Assembly (NCBI GenBank): GCA_033851545.1
Contig: JAWWOO010000095.1
Coordinates: forward strand, 1 to 64,000
Direction of reading: 5' to 3'
DNA length: 64,000 nucleotides
Source of the DNA: JAWWOL01 sp033851545
Lineage (GTDB): Bacteria > Actinomycetota > Actinomycetes > JAWWOL01
The notes below the pieces were generated by a model, which had not been told where the DNA came from, did no database searches, and was given only the letters and a program-made list of their open reading frames with translations. Both the position numbers and the translations under genes were made by a program. Positions 17,111 through 26,135 of this stretch are shown piece by piece; position 1 is the stretch's first letter; each line of letters begins with the position of its first letter.

Positions 17111-18471
17111 CGAGATCCCCGCGCACGGTCGCGGCCACCTTGCTGGCCATCGCGACCCTGGCCCTAGCGGCCGGCTGTGGAGGAGGGTCCAGTGGCGCCG
17201 CAGCCCCCGGCACCTCCTCGGCAGCCGGTGCGCCAACCTCCGCGGCGGGCAGCTCGTCGGCGGCGGGCGGGTCGTCGGCTGCCGGTGGGTCGTCGGCTGC
17301 CGGTGGGTCGTCGGCTGCTGGTGGCTCCACCGCGGCAGCGACCGGCCCCAAGGCGTCGATCAGCGTGCTCATCGCATCGTCCGGCACAGCGGAAACGTCC
17401 GCCGTACAGGCGGCTGCCAAGGCCTGGAACACCAAGACCGGCAACACCGCCACTGTCACCGCTGCCCAGAACATGGACCAGCAGCTCGGCCAGGCCTTCG
17501 CTGCCAACAAGGCTCCGGACGTGTTCTACCTCGACGCCTCGAAGCTCGCCGACTACGCCAGCACCGGTGCGTTGTACGCGTACGGCGACAAGGCGGCCGG
17601 CGCGAGCGACTTCTACCCCACGTTGAAGGACGCCTTCACGTATAAGGGCACGTTCTACTGCGCGCCGAAGGACTTCTCCACCCTCGCCCTCGAGATCAAC
17701 AGCGCCATGTGGACCAAGGCAGGCCTGACCGCCGCTGACATCCCGACGACCTGGGACCAGCTGACCTCGGTGGCGACGAAGCTCAAGTCCGCGCTGCCAG
17801 GTGTCACCCCGCTCGTCCTCAGCACCGGGCACGACCGGGTCGACGCGTTCCTCGTCCAGGCGGGAGGCAACCTGCTGGACAAGAACGGCAAGCCGACAGC
17901 GAACAGCGCACAGAACGTCACGGGGCTGACCTACGCGAAGTCCCTGCTGCAGAAGGGCCTGCTGCAGTTCAACACGCAGGTCGGTGCCGGCTGGGGCGGC
18001 GAGGCGTTCGGCAAGGGCAAGTCCGCGATGACGATCGAGGGCAACTGGATCGCCGGCGCCATGTCAGCCGACTACAAGACGGTGAAGTACCAGGTGGTCC
18101 CGCTGCCGGCTGGCCCTGCGGGAAAGGGGACGCTGGCGTTCACCAACTGCTGGGGCATCCCTGCGTCCTCGGCGCACAAGCAGCAGGCGGTCGACTTCGT
18201 CAACGCCATGACCGCCAAGGACCAGCAGCTGGCCTTCGCCAAGGCCTTCGGTGTGATGCCGTCGATCCAGTCGGCCGCTGCTGACTACGCCCAGCAGTTC
18301 CCGGCGTTCAAGGTCTTCCTGGACGGCGCGTCCTACGGGGTCGGCCCGGTCAAGGCTCCCAAGCTGTCCGCCATCCTGGCCGACTACGACAACCAGCTGA
18401 CCAAGCTGGAGACGCTGGGCCCGAAGAACATCCTCAGCCGGCTGCAGAAGGACCTGCCGTCCAGCAGCTGA
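17107..18471 (+). CDS. Sugar ABC transporter solute-binding lipoprotein (CUT1)
   Basis: A 454-residue extracytoplasmic binding protein. Residues 1-23 form a lipoprotein signal with lipobox LAAGC (lipidated Cys24), followed by a Ser/Ala/Gly linker built of repeats. The mature domain is the type-1 extracellular family: KAWNTKTGNTATVTAAQNMDQQLGQAFAANKAPDVFYLD, later WGGEAFGKGKSAMTIEGNW and a C-terminal sensor-like region. This is the maltose/oligosaccharide-type architecture. The start at 17107 leaves the signal peptide in the right place. The two permease genes follow. Confidence 0.93.
   Translation: MTRSPRTVAATLLAIATLALAAGCGGGSSGAAAPGTSSAAGAPTSAAGSSSAAGGSSAAGGSSAAGGSSAAGGSTAAATGPKASISVLIASSGTAETSAVQAAAKAWNTKTGNTATVTAAQNMDQQLGQAFAANKAPDVFYLDASKLADYASTGALYAYGDKAAGASDFYPTLKDAFTYKGTFYCAPKDFSTLALEINSAMWTKAGLTAADIPTTWDQLTSVATKLKSALPGVTPLVLSTGHDRVDAFLVQAGGNLLDKNGKPTANSAQNVTGLTYAKSLLQKGLLQFNTQVGAGWGGEAFGKGKSAMTIEGNWIAGAMSADYKTVKYQVVPLPAGPAGKGTLAFTNCWGIPASSAHKQQAVDFVNAMTAKDQQLAFAKAFGVMPSIQSAAADYAQQFPAFKVFLDGASYGVGPVKAPKLSAILADYDNQLTKLETLGPKNILSRLQKDLPSSS
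17248..17319 (+). repeat. 18-bp tandem repeat encoding a GGSSAA linker
   Basis: Four in-frame 18-bp units (codons 48-71 of the binding protein; two units are identical) encode G-G/S-S-S-A-A repeats. They form the flexible tether between the lipid anchor and the binding domain. Copy number is likely to vary between strains. Confidence 0.8.
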
Positions 18472-18506
18472 CCGCGGGCAGGTACTGACCCGTTGCCGAC
18501 GATCAG

Positions 18507-18535
18507 CCCGCGGGGAGCCCTGCGTTCCCCGCGGG
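18507..18535 (+). promoter_or_regulatory. Intercistronic hairpin between binding-protein and permease genes
   Basis: Perfect 10-bp arms (18507-18516 and 18526-18535) with a 9-nt loop lie in the 96-bp gap. In sugar ABC operons such hairpins commonly protect or attenuate the mRNA so that binding protein is made in excess over permeases. That role is inferred here. Confidence 0.55.
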
Positions 18536-18567
18536 TCCGCCTGGCCGCACCCCACAGGAGAGCGCAG

Positions 18568-19698
18568 ATGGCCGCAGCCACCACCGCCGAGCCGATCGCC
18601 CCTGCCTCCCGGCCGCTGCGACGCAAGCACGGTGGGGGCACCCGCGGGCCGGAACGTACGACCGGCTGGCTCTTCGTCTCCCCGGCCGTCGCCCTGCTCG
18701 TGCTGTTCCTCGCCGTGCCGGTGCTCATGGCACTGTGGGTCAGCTTCACCGACTGGAACGGCATCGGGACGCCGTTCCGGCTCAACGTTCCCAAGGCCGG
18801 GTTGCGCAACTACACCGATCTGTTCACGAAGGACGGGCTGACCCGCCAGGACTTCATGACCAGCATCCGCAACATCTTCTACTACACCCTGCTGGTCGTC
18901 CCCCTCCAGACGTCGCTCGCGTTGTCCTTGGCGCTGCTGGTCAACGGAAAGATGCTCAAGGCCAAGGGTTTCTTCCGCTCGGCGTTCTACTTCCCGTCGG
19001 TCACGAGCTCGGTCGCCATCACGACCGTGTTCCTGTTCGTCTTCAACGGCGGAGCGCTCAACTCGATCCTCGCCAAGGTCGGCATCTCGGGCCCGAACTG
19101 GCTGAACGACTCGAATGGAGTGGTGCAGAACCTGCTGGGGGCGTTGGGCATCGCGGACCCGGCCAACCCGCCCTCAGCACTGGTCAACCACGGATTCCTG
19201 AGCCTCACGTGGTGGGACTGGATCGCGGGGCCGAGCGTCGCCATGTGCGCCATCATCGCGCTGGTGGTCTGGACGACGGCCGGCACCTTCATGGTGATCT
19301 ACCTGGCGGCGCTGCAGGACATCTCGGCGGACATCGAGGAGGCGAGCCTGCTCGACGGCGCCAACCCCTGGCAGCGACTGCGTTACGTGGTGCTGCCGAT
19401 GCTCAAGCCGACGACGTTCCTGGTCCTGACCCTGGGTCTCATCGGCAGCTGGCAGGTGTTCGACCAGGTCTACCTCGCGACCCAGGGAGGACCGGACAAG
19501 ACGACGCTGAGCCCCGCCTACCTGTCGTACACCAGTGGTTTCAAGGACCACTCCTGGGGCGTCGGGTCGGCCATGGCGTTCGTGCTCTTCGCCATCATCA
19601 TCATCTTCACGCTGCTGCAGCGGTTCATCATGCGCGACCGGACCGAGGCGAAGGCCAGGTCCCGTCGCCGGGCGGCGCGTCGGGCGAAGGTGGGCTGA
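18568..19698 (+). CDS. Sugar ABC transporter permease 1 (MalF-like)
   Basis: A 376-residue inner-membrane permease with about six to seven transmembrane segments (first at GWLFVSPAVALLVLFLAVPV). The EAA loop near the C-terminal third reads EEASLLDGANPWQRLRYVVLPMLKP, which docks the ATPase. An unusual long insert (about residues 170-230) separates two membrane spans. The start at 18568 has AGGAG 7 nt upstream; an upstream in-frame ATG would add residues that read as noncoding. The following permease starts 1 nt after its stop. Confidence 0.93.
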   Translation: MAAATTAEPIAPASRPLRRKHGGGTRGPERTTGWLFVSPAVALLVLFLAVPVLMALWVSFTDWNGIGTPFRLNVPKAGLRNYTDLFTKDGLTRQDFMTSIRNIFYYTLLVVPLQTSLALSLALLVNGKMLKAKGFFRSAFYFPSVTSSVAITTVFLFVFNGGALNSILAKVGISGPNWLNDSNGVVQNLLGALGIADPANPPSALVNHGFLSLTWWDWIAGPSVAMCAIIALVVWTTAGTFMVIYLAALQDISADIEEASLLDGANPWQRLRYVVLPMLKPTTFLVLTLGLIGSWQVFDQVYLATQGGPDKTTLSPAYLSYTSGFKDHSWGVGSAMAFVLFAIIIIFTLLQRFIMRDRTEAKARSRRRAARRAKVG

Positions 19699-19699
19699 C

Positions 19700-20602
19700 A
19701 TGGTCGCCACGGTGCACGGAAGTCGTCCCCGCAAGCCGGCCAAGAGGCATCGGACGGCCCACGGGGGCAGGTCCTTCACCGCCACGTTCCTGGCATACGC
19801 AGTTCTGGTGTTCCTCGCGCTGGTCTACCTGGTGCCGTTCCTGCTGCAGATCGTGACGTCGTTCAAGACCCAGACCGACGCCGCCAACCATCCACTGGGG
19901 CTGATCCCCCACCCGGTCTCGACCCGTGACTCGATCGGCCGGCTCGCCAACGGATCCCCCGGTTTCCCGCGCGCCCTGGCCAACTCGGTGCTGGTGACGG
20001 TGCTGGTCACGGCGGGCCGGGTCTTCCTGGACTCCATGGCGGGGTACGCCCTCGCCCGGCTCCGATTTCCCGGCCGGCGCATCGTGTTCGGCGCAATCCT
20101 GGCGGTGCTGGCGGTCCCTGGTGTCGTGCTGCTGATCCCGAAGTTCCTCGTACTGAACAGGCTCGGCATCTACGACAGCTATCCCGCGCTCGTGCTGCCA
20201 CTGCTGGCCGACGCCGCGGGCATCTTCATCATGAAGCAGTTCTTCGAGTCAGTGTCGGAGAACATCGAGGAAGCGGCCCGCATCGACGGTGCCGGCACCT
20301 TCCGGCTGTTCTGGTCGGTGGTGCTGCCGATGGCCAGACCAGCCCTGATCACCTTGACCATCCTGTCGTTCCAGGGCTCCTGGAACGAGTTCGCCCAGGT
20401 CCTGGTCTCGGTGCAGAGCCCGCAGTACTACACGCTGCCGCTATGGCTGGGAAACCTGGTCACCGGTTCACTGGGAGCCGGCACGCAGTACCCGCTCAAG
20501 CTCTCGGGAGCGCTGCTCGCGACGATCCCCGTGGCCCTGGTCTTCGCGCTGCTGCAGCGCTACTTCATCCGAGGCGCCAACGAGGGGGCGGTCAAGGGCT
20601 GA
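19700..20602 (+). CDS. Sugar ABC transporter permease 2 (MalG-like)
   Basis: A 300-residue permease with six predicted transmembrane segments and the EAA motif EEAARIDGAGTFRLFWSVVLPMARP. It pairs with the preceding permease to form the CUT1 channel. No ATPase gene is nearby; actinobacterial CUT1 systems normally share a multitask MsiK/UgpC-type ATPase encoded elsewhere. The gene ends the regulator-transporter run. Confidence 0.93.
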   Translation: MVATVHGSRPRKPAKRHRTAHGGRSFTATFLAYAVLVFLALVYLVPFLLQIVTSFKTQTDAANHPLGLIPHPVSTRDSIGRLANGSPGFPRALANSVLVTVLVTAGRVFLDSMAGYALARLRFPGRRIVFGAILAVLAVPGVVLLIPKFLVLNRLGIYDSYPALVLPLLADAAGIFIMKQFFESVSENIEEAARIDGAGTFRLFWSVVLPMARPALITLTILSFQGSWNEFAQVLVSVQSPQYYTLPLWLGNLVTGSLGAGTQYPLKLSGALLATIPVALVFALLQRYFIRGANEGAVKG

Positions 20603-20754
20603 GCGGCGCATGGTCGGCCTGCCGACGAAGTGCTCGCCGAGGTATTGGCGACTAGTCCCGAGGCCTCAGTAGACGCCAAGGTTCGTCATTCGTTGTCCGA
20701 ATTCCAGAATTAGCTGGGGTGCAATGGGTGGTGGGCCCTTTTACACTTCCTGAC
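20603..20754 (+). promoter_or_regulatory. Promoter region of the acyltransferase gene
   Basis: This 152-bp gap holds no gene. TACACT at 20742-20747 ends 7 nt before the chosen ATG and fits the leaderless pattern of this genome. No convincing terminator for the transporter operon is visible. Confidence 0.4.
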
Positions 20755-21915
20755 ATGGCGAACGCGGGAGTCGTCCACGAGCTGTCGGATGCCGCACGGA
20801 TCCGATCTCCGCCGAGCACAGGGCGCGACGCCATGGCCGGTCGGATCCCGGGCATCGACGGGCTGCGCGTCGTGGCCGTGCTGTGCGTGTTCGCCCGCCA
20901 CGCCGGGCTGAGCCACGTGGACAACGGCGGCGTCGGGGTCGATGCCTTCTTCGTGATCAGCGGGTTCGTGATCACGGGACTGCTGGTGCGCGAGCACGAC
21001 GCGACCGGTGCCGTCGACCTGCGCCGGTTCTACCTGGCCCGGTGGCGGCGGCTGATGCCCGCAGCCGCGGTCGCCTGCCTGATCGTGGTTGTCGTGTCCG
21101 TCACGGTGCGCGGACGGCACGGCGGGGAGTGGAAGTACGCCCTGCTCGGCGTCAGCTACACGATGGACTTCGCCGACGCCTCCGGGCATTTCTCCCTGCT
21201 GCTCGGGCATTTCTGGTCCCTCGCCGTCGAGGAACAGTTCTACCTGCTGTGGCCGCTGGCCCTGACCGGGCTGCTGGCCTTGAGAGCTCGGCGGAACCGC
21301 TCCCTGCTGCCCGTGGTCGTCGTGCTCACCGTGTGTCTACTGCCGCTGGTGGAGCGGACGCTCCTGTGGCACGCCGGGCTGCCGAACCGGGACTACTACT
21401 CCCCGGAGACCCGGCTCGACCAGCTGCTCGCCGGCTGCCTACTGGCGCTGTTCCTCAGCCACATCGGCGAGCGCCCGGTCCCCGCGTGGCTGACCGACGG
21501 GTCCCGGCTCCTGGCATGGCCGGCGGCAGCGGTGCTGCTGGCCACGGTGGTCATGTGGCCGGCGCATCCACCCCAACCGCGTGCCAGCGGCTACCTCACC
21601 GTGGGAATGACCGTCACCGCCGCCGCAACCGTGGTCATCATCGCGTCGTTCGTCACCGGACCGCAGACCGCGATGAGCCGGCTCGTCGGCTGGCAGCCGC
21701 TGGCGTGGCTGGGCGCCCAGTGGTCCTACGGCTTCTACGTCTTCCACTACCTGGTCATCGCCTGGTTCAAGAACGTCGATGTCGCCCACCGCGCCACGCT
21801 GTCCTTCCTGGCCTCAATCGCCGCCGCCGCAGCCTCGTGGTGGCTGGTCGAACGACGCTTCAGGAGGGCTGCCGCGCCAGGCTCTACTCAGGAGCCCAGA
21901 GGTCGCGGAGGGTGA
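20755..21915 (+). CDS. Acyltransferase-3 (OafA/YrhL-type) membrane protein
   Basis: A 386-residue integral membrane O-acyltransferase with about ten hydrophobic segments. The N-terminal catalytic region IDGLRVVAVLCVFARHAG and GGVGVDAFFVISGFVITGLL is the AT3 signature, with the conserved His of the FARHAG segment. Such proteins acylate polysaccharides, lipids or antibiotics. The start is uncertain: 20755 fits a leaderless promoter, but the ATG at 20833 is also possible. Its end overlaps the convergent GH2 gene by 32 bp. Confidence 0.85.
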   Translation: MANAGVVHELSDAARIRSPPSTGRDAMAGRIPGIDGLRVVAVLCVFARHAGLSHVDNGGVGVDAFFVISGFVITGLLVREHDATGAVDLRRFYLARWRRLMPAAAVACLIVVVVSVTVRGRHGGEWKYALLGVSYTMDFADASGHFSLLLGHFWSLAVEEQFYLLWPLALTGLLALRARRNRSLLPVVVVLTVCLLPLVERTLLWHAGLPNRDYYSPETRLDQLLAGCLLALFLSHIGERPVPAWLTDGSRLLAWPAAAVLLATVVMWPAHPPQPRASGYLTVGMTVTAAATVVIIASFVTGPQTAMSRLVGWQPLAWLGAQWSYGFYVFHYLVIAWFKNVDVAHRATLSFLASIAAAAASWWLVERRFRRAAAPGSTQEPRGRGG

Positions 21916-23668
21916 ACGCCACCGCCTTAGGCTCGCGCTCGCGGGTGAACACGCCCTTCCGGTTGCCGACGACGCGGTGGTACTGCTCGGCTGTCATGAA
22001 GTCCGCGAAGTTCCACACGTGCTCGCCGATCACCCCCTCGTTGCGCCGGAACACCCGTACGGACATGGCGATGAGGTCGGTCTGGAACTCCTCGGACCAC
22101 ATCCGCGGAGGCAGGCTGTGCAGGCCGGCGACAGCGTCGGCCCCGAACTCCGTGATCAGTACGGGCTTGCCGTACTGTCCGAGCCATCGCCGCAGCTCGT
22201 CCTCCAGCGTGACCTCCGCCGCGGTGAGGTCGCCGGAGCGGAAGTACCAGCCGAAGTAGCGGTTGAGGCAGATCACGTCGACCAGCTCAGCGACCGTGTC
22301 GGTCTCCGGCTCCGTGCCGCCGACGTTGACGATGGTCAGCGGCCGGCTCGGGTCGAGCTCGCGGGCCAGCGCCACGATCGGCTCGAAGTAGGTGCGGGCC
22401 GCCGGCTCCGCGGTGTTCGGCTCGTTGGCCAGCGACCACATGACGACGCTGGGGTGATGGGCGTCACGGGCGATCAGTTCCCGTACGGCTTGCAGGTGCG
22501 CAGCCTGGGTGCGCTCGTCGATGCCGCCGGGCTTGAACGTGTCCTGCATCGGGACGCCGGTCATGGCGTTCAGCGACAGGTGCAGCCCGGTCGCCGCGGT
22601 CTCGGAGATGACTACGATGCCCTCGCGGTCGGCGTGGTCCAGAACCTCGTCTGCGTAGGGATAGTGCGACGTCCGGAACGAGTTGGCGCCGATCCAGGCC
22701 AGCAACGCGAAGTCGCGGACCATCCGTACGTCGTCATGTGCCTTGCCTCGCAGCGCGAGGTCCTCGTGCATGCCGAAACCCTTGAAGACAAAGGGCTTCC
22801 CGTTGATCAGGAACTGATTGCCCACCACGGAGACGCTGCGCACACCGATGTCCAGCGGGTAGACATCGCCGCCGTGCGTCACCTCGAGCCGGTAGAGGTG
22901 CGCCGTGTCGCGGGACCCCGGCTGCCACGGCCTCGCCCGCTCCAGCACCAGCTGTCCGCGAGCACCGGCCGCGGCGGCCACCGGCACCCCGTCGCCGTCG
23001 AGCAGCCGGACCGACGTCTCCCCGGCACCGCTGACCCGTACGGCATAGTCCACCGCCCCCGAGCCGGCAGCAGGTTCGTACGTGGTCGTCACCGTGACCG
23101 CCTCGACGTGCGCCTCGGGACGGGTGTAGAGCCAGACCGAGCGGTGCAGGCCGGAGTAGTTGAAGAAGTCGTGGAAGTAGGCCTGCCGCTCCCCCGTGGC
23201 GCCGTCGGCCCTCGGCACCGGCTGGACCAGCCCAGGTGGGATGGTGTCCAGCGCGAGCCGGTTGTCGACGCAGATGGTGATGCGGGCGTCCTCGCCGGGG
23301 GTCACGTGGTCGGTGACGTCGACCTCGAACGGGGTATAGCCGCCGACGTGCGATGCCACCTCGACGTCGTCGACCCAGACGGTGCCGGAGTGCGCCACCG
23401 CGTCGCAGCGCAGCACCACCCGCGCGCCGGCCCACCCTGCCGGAACGAGCACCGACCGTTGGTACCAGACCTCGCCGACGTGGTCCCGCTCGAACGCCTC
23501 GGTGACCAGGTCGTTGTAGCTCGACGGCACCGGCATCGGCCGACGGCCGGGCAGAGGTGCCCGCCACCACTGCCCCTCCCGACCCTGGTCACCGAGGTCG
23601 AAGGTGAAGTCCCACAGGCCGTCGAGGCGGCGGCAGTCCCGGCTGGTGGTGTCACGGGGAGGCAGCAT
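21884..23668 (-). CDS. Glycoside hydrolase family 2, beta-glucuronidase-like
   Basis: A 594-residue GH2 enzyme with sugar-binding (residues 10-180), immunoglobulin-like (180-275) and TIM-barrel domains. The acid/base glutamate is in WSLANEPNT and the nucleophile in LITEFGAD. The opening RRLDGLWDFTFD and NQFLINGKPFVFKGFGMHED match bacterial beta-glucuronidases. No signal peptide is present, so it acts in the cytoplasm on an imported or conjugated glycoside. TACGAT ends 6 nt before the ATG, suggesting a leaderless mRNA. It may process substrates taken up by the nearby CUT1 system. Confidence 0.9.
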   Translation of the reverse strand: MLPPRDTTSRDCRRLDGLWDFTFDLGDQGREGQWWRAPLPGRRPMPVPSSYNDLVTEAFERDHVGEVWYQRSVLVPAGWAGARVVLRCDAVAHSGTVWVDDVEVASHVGGYTPFEVDVTDHVTPGEDARITICVDNRLALDTIPPGLVQPVPRADGATGERQAYFHDFFNYSGLHRSVWLYTRPEAHVEAVTVTTTYEPAAGSGAVDYAVRVSGAGETSVRLLDGDGVPVAAAAGARGQLVLERARPWQPGSRDTAHLYRLEVTHGGDVYPLDIGVRSVSVVGNQFLINGKPFVFKGFGMHEDLALRGKAHDDVRMVRDFALLAWIGANSFRTSHYPYADEVLDHADREGIVVISETAATGLHLSLNAMTGVPMQDTFKPGGIDERTQAAHLQAVRELIARDAHHPSVVMWSLANEPNTAEPAARTYFEPIVALARELDPSRPLTIVNVGGTEPETDTVAELVDVICLNRYFGWYFRSGDLTAAEVTLEDELRRWLGQYGKPVLITEFGADAVAGLHSLPPRMWSEEFQTDLIAMSVRVFRRNEGVIGEHVWNFADFMTAEQYHRVVGNRKGVFTREREPKAVAFTLRDLWAPE

Positions 23669-23710
23669 TCACCCATCGTACGGACCCTCCTCCACCTCGT
23701 GGAGGAACCC

Positions 23711-24304
23711 TCAGCGGCCGGCCCGGATCCGGGCCCAGAGGTCATCGACGGTCGCTGCCAGCTCGTCGTACGACCCGGCGTTGTCGATCACCACGTCGGC
23801 TACCGCCGTGCGGGTGCCGGGGCCGGCCTGCGACGCGATCCTGGCCTTGGCGTCGGCCTCGGCCATCCCCCTCGACGACCTGAGCCGCTCGATCCGTACG
23901 GCCTCCGGGGCCTCGACGACGACCACCAGGTCGTAGCGGCCGGCTGCTCCCACCTCGACGAGCAGCGGGATGTCATTCACGACGACCGAGTGCGGCGGGA
24001 GGCGACTCGCCCGTTCCTGGGTGAGCGCCTCGACTCGCGGATGGACGATGGCGTTGAGCCGGGCGAGTTGCTCCGGATCGGCGAACACCCGTGCTGCCAG
24101 GGCTTTTCGGTCCAGGGTGCCGTCCTCGGCCAGCACCTCCGGTCCAAAGGCGGCGACCACCTCGGCCAGCCCGTCGGTGCCCGGCTCGACGACCTCGCGG
24201 GCCAGCAGGTCGGCATCGATGACGGCTGCCCCCCGGTCGGCGAGCAGCCGGGCAACCGTGCTCTTGCCGGCGCCGATGCCCCCGGTCAGGCCCACCCAGT
24301 ACAT
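23711..24304 (-). CDS. coaE: Dephospho-CoA kinase
   Basis: Catalyses the last step of coenzyme A synthesis, ATP-dependent phosphorylation of dephospho-CoA. The 197-residue protein has the P-loop GGIGAGKST at residues 8-16, DADLLAREVVEPGT (CoA-binding domain), RLNAIVHPRV and NDIPLLVEVG. Unlike some actinobacterial CoaE proteins it lacks a C-terminal GrpB-type extension. The ATG at 24304 starts directly with the first strand; the longer upstream frame runs antisense to rpsA. The rpsA-coaE order is common in actinobacteria. Confidence 0.96.
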   Translation of the reverse strand: MYWVGLTGGIGAGKSTVARLLADRGAAVIDADLLAREVVEPGTDGLAEVVAAFGPEVLAEDGTLDRKALAARVFADPEQLARLNAIVHPRVEALTQERASRLPPHSVVVNDIPLLVEVGAAGRYDLVVVVEAPEAVRIERLRSSRGMAEADAKARIASQAGPGTRTAVADVVIDNAGSYDELAATVDDLWARIRAGR

Positions 24305-24330
24305 CGGGTCATTGTGGCAGGCCGGGACGC

Positions 24331-24365
24331 CCGAAGGCCCCGATGTGGTGCATCGGGGCCTTCGG
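24331..24365 (-). terminator. Terminator hairpin downstream of rpsA
   Basis: A perfect 15-bp inverted repeat (arms 24331-24345 and 24351-24365) with a 5-nt loop lies 25 nt past the rpsA stop and before coaE. This makes it a strong intrinsic-type terminator despite lacking a long T-run. Confidence 0.8.
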
Positions 24366-24390
24366 GTGAAGCAGTTGCTGCGGTGCTGAG

Positions 24391-25872
24391 TCAGGCTTGG
24401 CCGCCGGACAGCCGCTCGCGCAGCTCGGCCAGCTGCTCGTCGCTGGCCAGGGTGCCCTCGACGGGAGCATCGGAGGTGTACGAGGTGGTCGCCGCAGCCT
24501 CGGCCTCGGCGGCCTGCGCCTCGACGATCTGCTTCTGGTGCGCCTCGTAGCGGGCCTGCGCCTCGGCGTACTGCCGCTCCCACTCGGCCTGGGCGGCCTC
24601 GTGACCCGGCAGCCAGTCGCCGGTCTCGGGGTCGAAGCCCTCCGGGTAGATGTAGGCGCCGTTCTCGTCGTACTGGGCCGCCATGCCGTAGAGGCTCGGG
24701 TCGAAGGTGGCACCGGCGGTCTCGCCGCCGCCGCCGGCGCTCTCGTTGGCCTGCTTGAGCGAGAGCGAGATCCGCCGGCGCTCGAGGTCGATGTCGATGA
24801 CCTTGACCATGATCGCGTCGTTGACCTGGACGACCTGCTCCGGGATCTCGACGTGGCGCTCGGCCAGCTCGGAGATGTGGACCAGGCCCTCGATGCCCTC
24901 GTCGACGCGAACGAACGCGCCGAAGGGGACCAGCTTGGTGACCTTGCCGGGGACGACCTGGCCGACCGCGTGCGTCCGGGCGAAGTGCTGCCACGGGTCT
25001 TCCTGCGTTGCCTTGAGCGAGAGGGAGACCCGCTCACGGTCCATGTCGACGTCGAGGACCTCGACGGTGACCTCCTGGCCCACCTCGACGACCTCGCTCG
25101 GGTGGTCGATGTGCTTCCAGGACAGCTCGGAGACGTGCACCAGGCCGTCGACGCCGCCGAGGTCCACGAACGCGCCGAAGTTGACGATGGAGGAGACGAA
25201 GCCGGACCGGACCTGGCCCTTCTGCAGGGTGGTCAGGAAGTTCTGGCGAACCGCCGACTGGGTCTGCTCGAGCCAGGCGCGCCTGGACAGGACCACGTTG
25301 TTGCGGTTCTTGTCCAGCTCGATGATCTTGGCCTCGAGGGTCTGGCCGACGTAGGGCTGCAGGTCGCGGACCCGGCGCATCTCGACCAGCGAGGCCGGCA
25401 GGAAGCCGCGGAGACCGATGTCCAGGATGAGACCACCCTTGACCACCTCGATCACGGTGCCCTCGACGATGCCGTCCTCTTCCTTGATCTTCTCGATCGT
25501 GCCCCACGCGCGCTCGTACTGCGCCCGCTTCTTGGACAGGATGAGCCGGCCCTCCTTGTCCTCCTTCTGGAGGACGAGGGCCTCGATCTGGTCGCCGACC
25601 TTGACGACCTCGTTGGGGTCGACGTCGTGCTTGATGGAGAGCTCGCGAGAGGGGATGACACCCTCGGTCTTGTAGCCGATGTCCAGCAGGACCTCGTCCC
25701 GGTCGACCTTGACGATCGTGCCCTCGACGATGTCGCCATCGTTGAAGTACTTGATCGTGAGGTCGACGGCAGCGAGGAAGTCCTCGGCCGACCCGATGTC
25801 GTTGATCGCCACCACGGGAGTGGTGTAGGCAGGCGCGTCGGTCTCGGGTCGTACGTCGGTGGTGGTGGTCAT
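24391..25872 (-). CDS. rpsA: 30S ribosomal protein S1
   Basis: A 493-residue S1 protein with four S1 RNA-binding repeats (about residues 40-110, 125-195, 210-280 and 295-365; each carries G-x-V and VSLSLK-type strands). An acidic, Glu/Ala-rich C-terminal tail follows. This four-repeat form is the normal actinobacterial version, shorter than the six-repeat E. coli protein. I place the start at 25872 because of the GGAGA site 10 nt upstream and the conserved MTTTT opening; a longer frame reaches 26046 through the leader. Confidence 0.96.
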   Translation of the reverse strand: MTTTTDVRPETDAPAYTTPVVAINDIGSAEDFLAAVDLTIKYFNDGDIVEGTIVKVDRDEVLLDIGYKTEGVIPSRELSIKHDVDPNEVVKVGDQIEALVLQKEDKEGRLILSKKRAQYERAWGTIEKIKEEDGIVEGTVIEVVKGGLILDIGLRGFLPASLVEMRRVRDLQPYVGQTLEAKIIELDKNRNNVVLSRRAWLEQTQSAVRQNFLTTLQKGQVRSGFVSSIVNFGAFVDLGGVDGLVHVSELSWKHIDHPSEVVEVGQEVTVEVLDVDMDRERVSLSLKATQEDPWQHFARTHAVGQVVPGKVTKLVPFGAFVRVDEGIEGLVHISELAERHVEIPEQVVQVNDAIMVKVIDIDLERRRISLSLKQANESAGGGGETAGATFDPSLYGMAAQYDENGAYIYPEGFDPETGDWLPGHEAAQAEWERQYAEAQARYEAHQKQIVEAQAAEAEAAATTSYTSDAPVEGTLASDEQLAELRERLSGGQA

Positions 25873-26081
25873 GTAGTTGGTGTCTCCGGACAGGGGTCGG
25901 TGGTGAGCAGGGAGCGCCGACGGGTCCTGTTTCGCTAGCCGGGACGATGGACGGTCCGCCGAAGGACCGACGGGAACTGACGACCGTATGACGACTTCAC
26001 GAGCGCAGGCCTGCTCCGTATGAGGCAACGCGGGCCCACAGCGCAACGTCCAGACTACGCGGAATCGATCAGGACGGTCAA
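25873..26081 (-). promoter_or_regulatory. rpsA promoter and long structured leader
   Basis: On the minus strand TTGACC (26076-26081) and TAGTCT (26052-26057) are spaced by 18 nt, a good housekeeping promoter. The resulting leader is about 170 nt, much longer than usual here. It contains a hairpin at 25952-25969 (CGGTCC / GGACCG) that could mediate S1 autoregulation. The promoter is clear; the regulatory role of the leader is inferred. Confidence 0.65.
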
Positions 26082-26135
26082 TCCGCCCGGAATCGCCGCT
26101 GCCGGCCGGTTCACACGCTCGAGGATGCTGGTCAG

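Noticed and set aside
17248..17319. Tandem repeat as a CRISPR-like or satellite array
   Set aside because: It is an in-frame 18-bp coding repeat for a Gly/Ser/Ala linker in a lipoprotein.
24305..24994. Upstream extension of coaE as a fused gene
   Set aside because: The extension runs out of frame through the rpsA 3' end and terminator; the P-loop starts right after the ATG at 24304.
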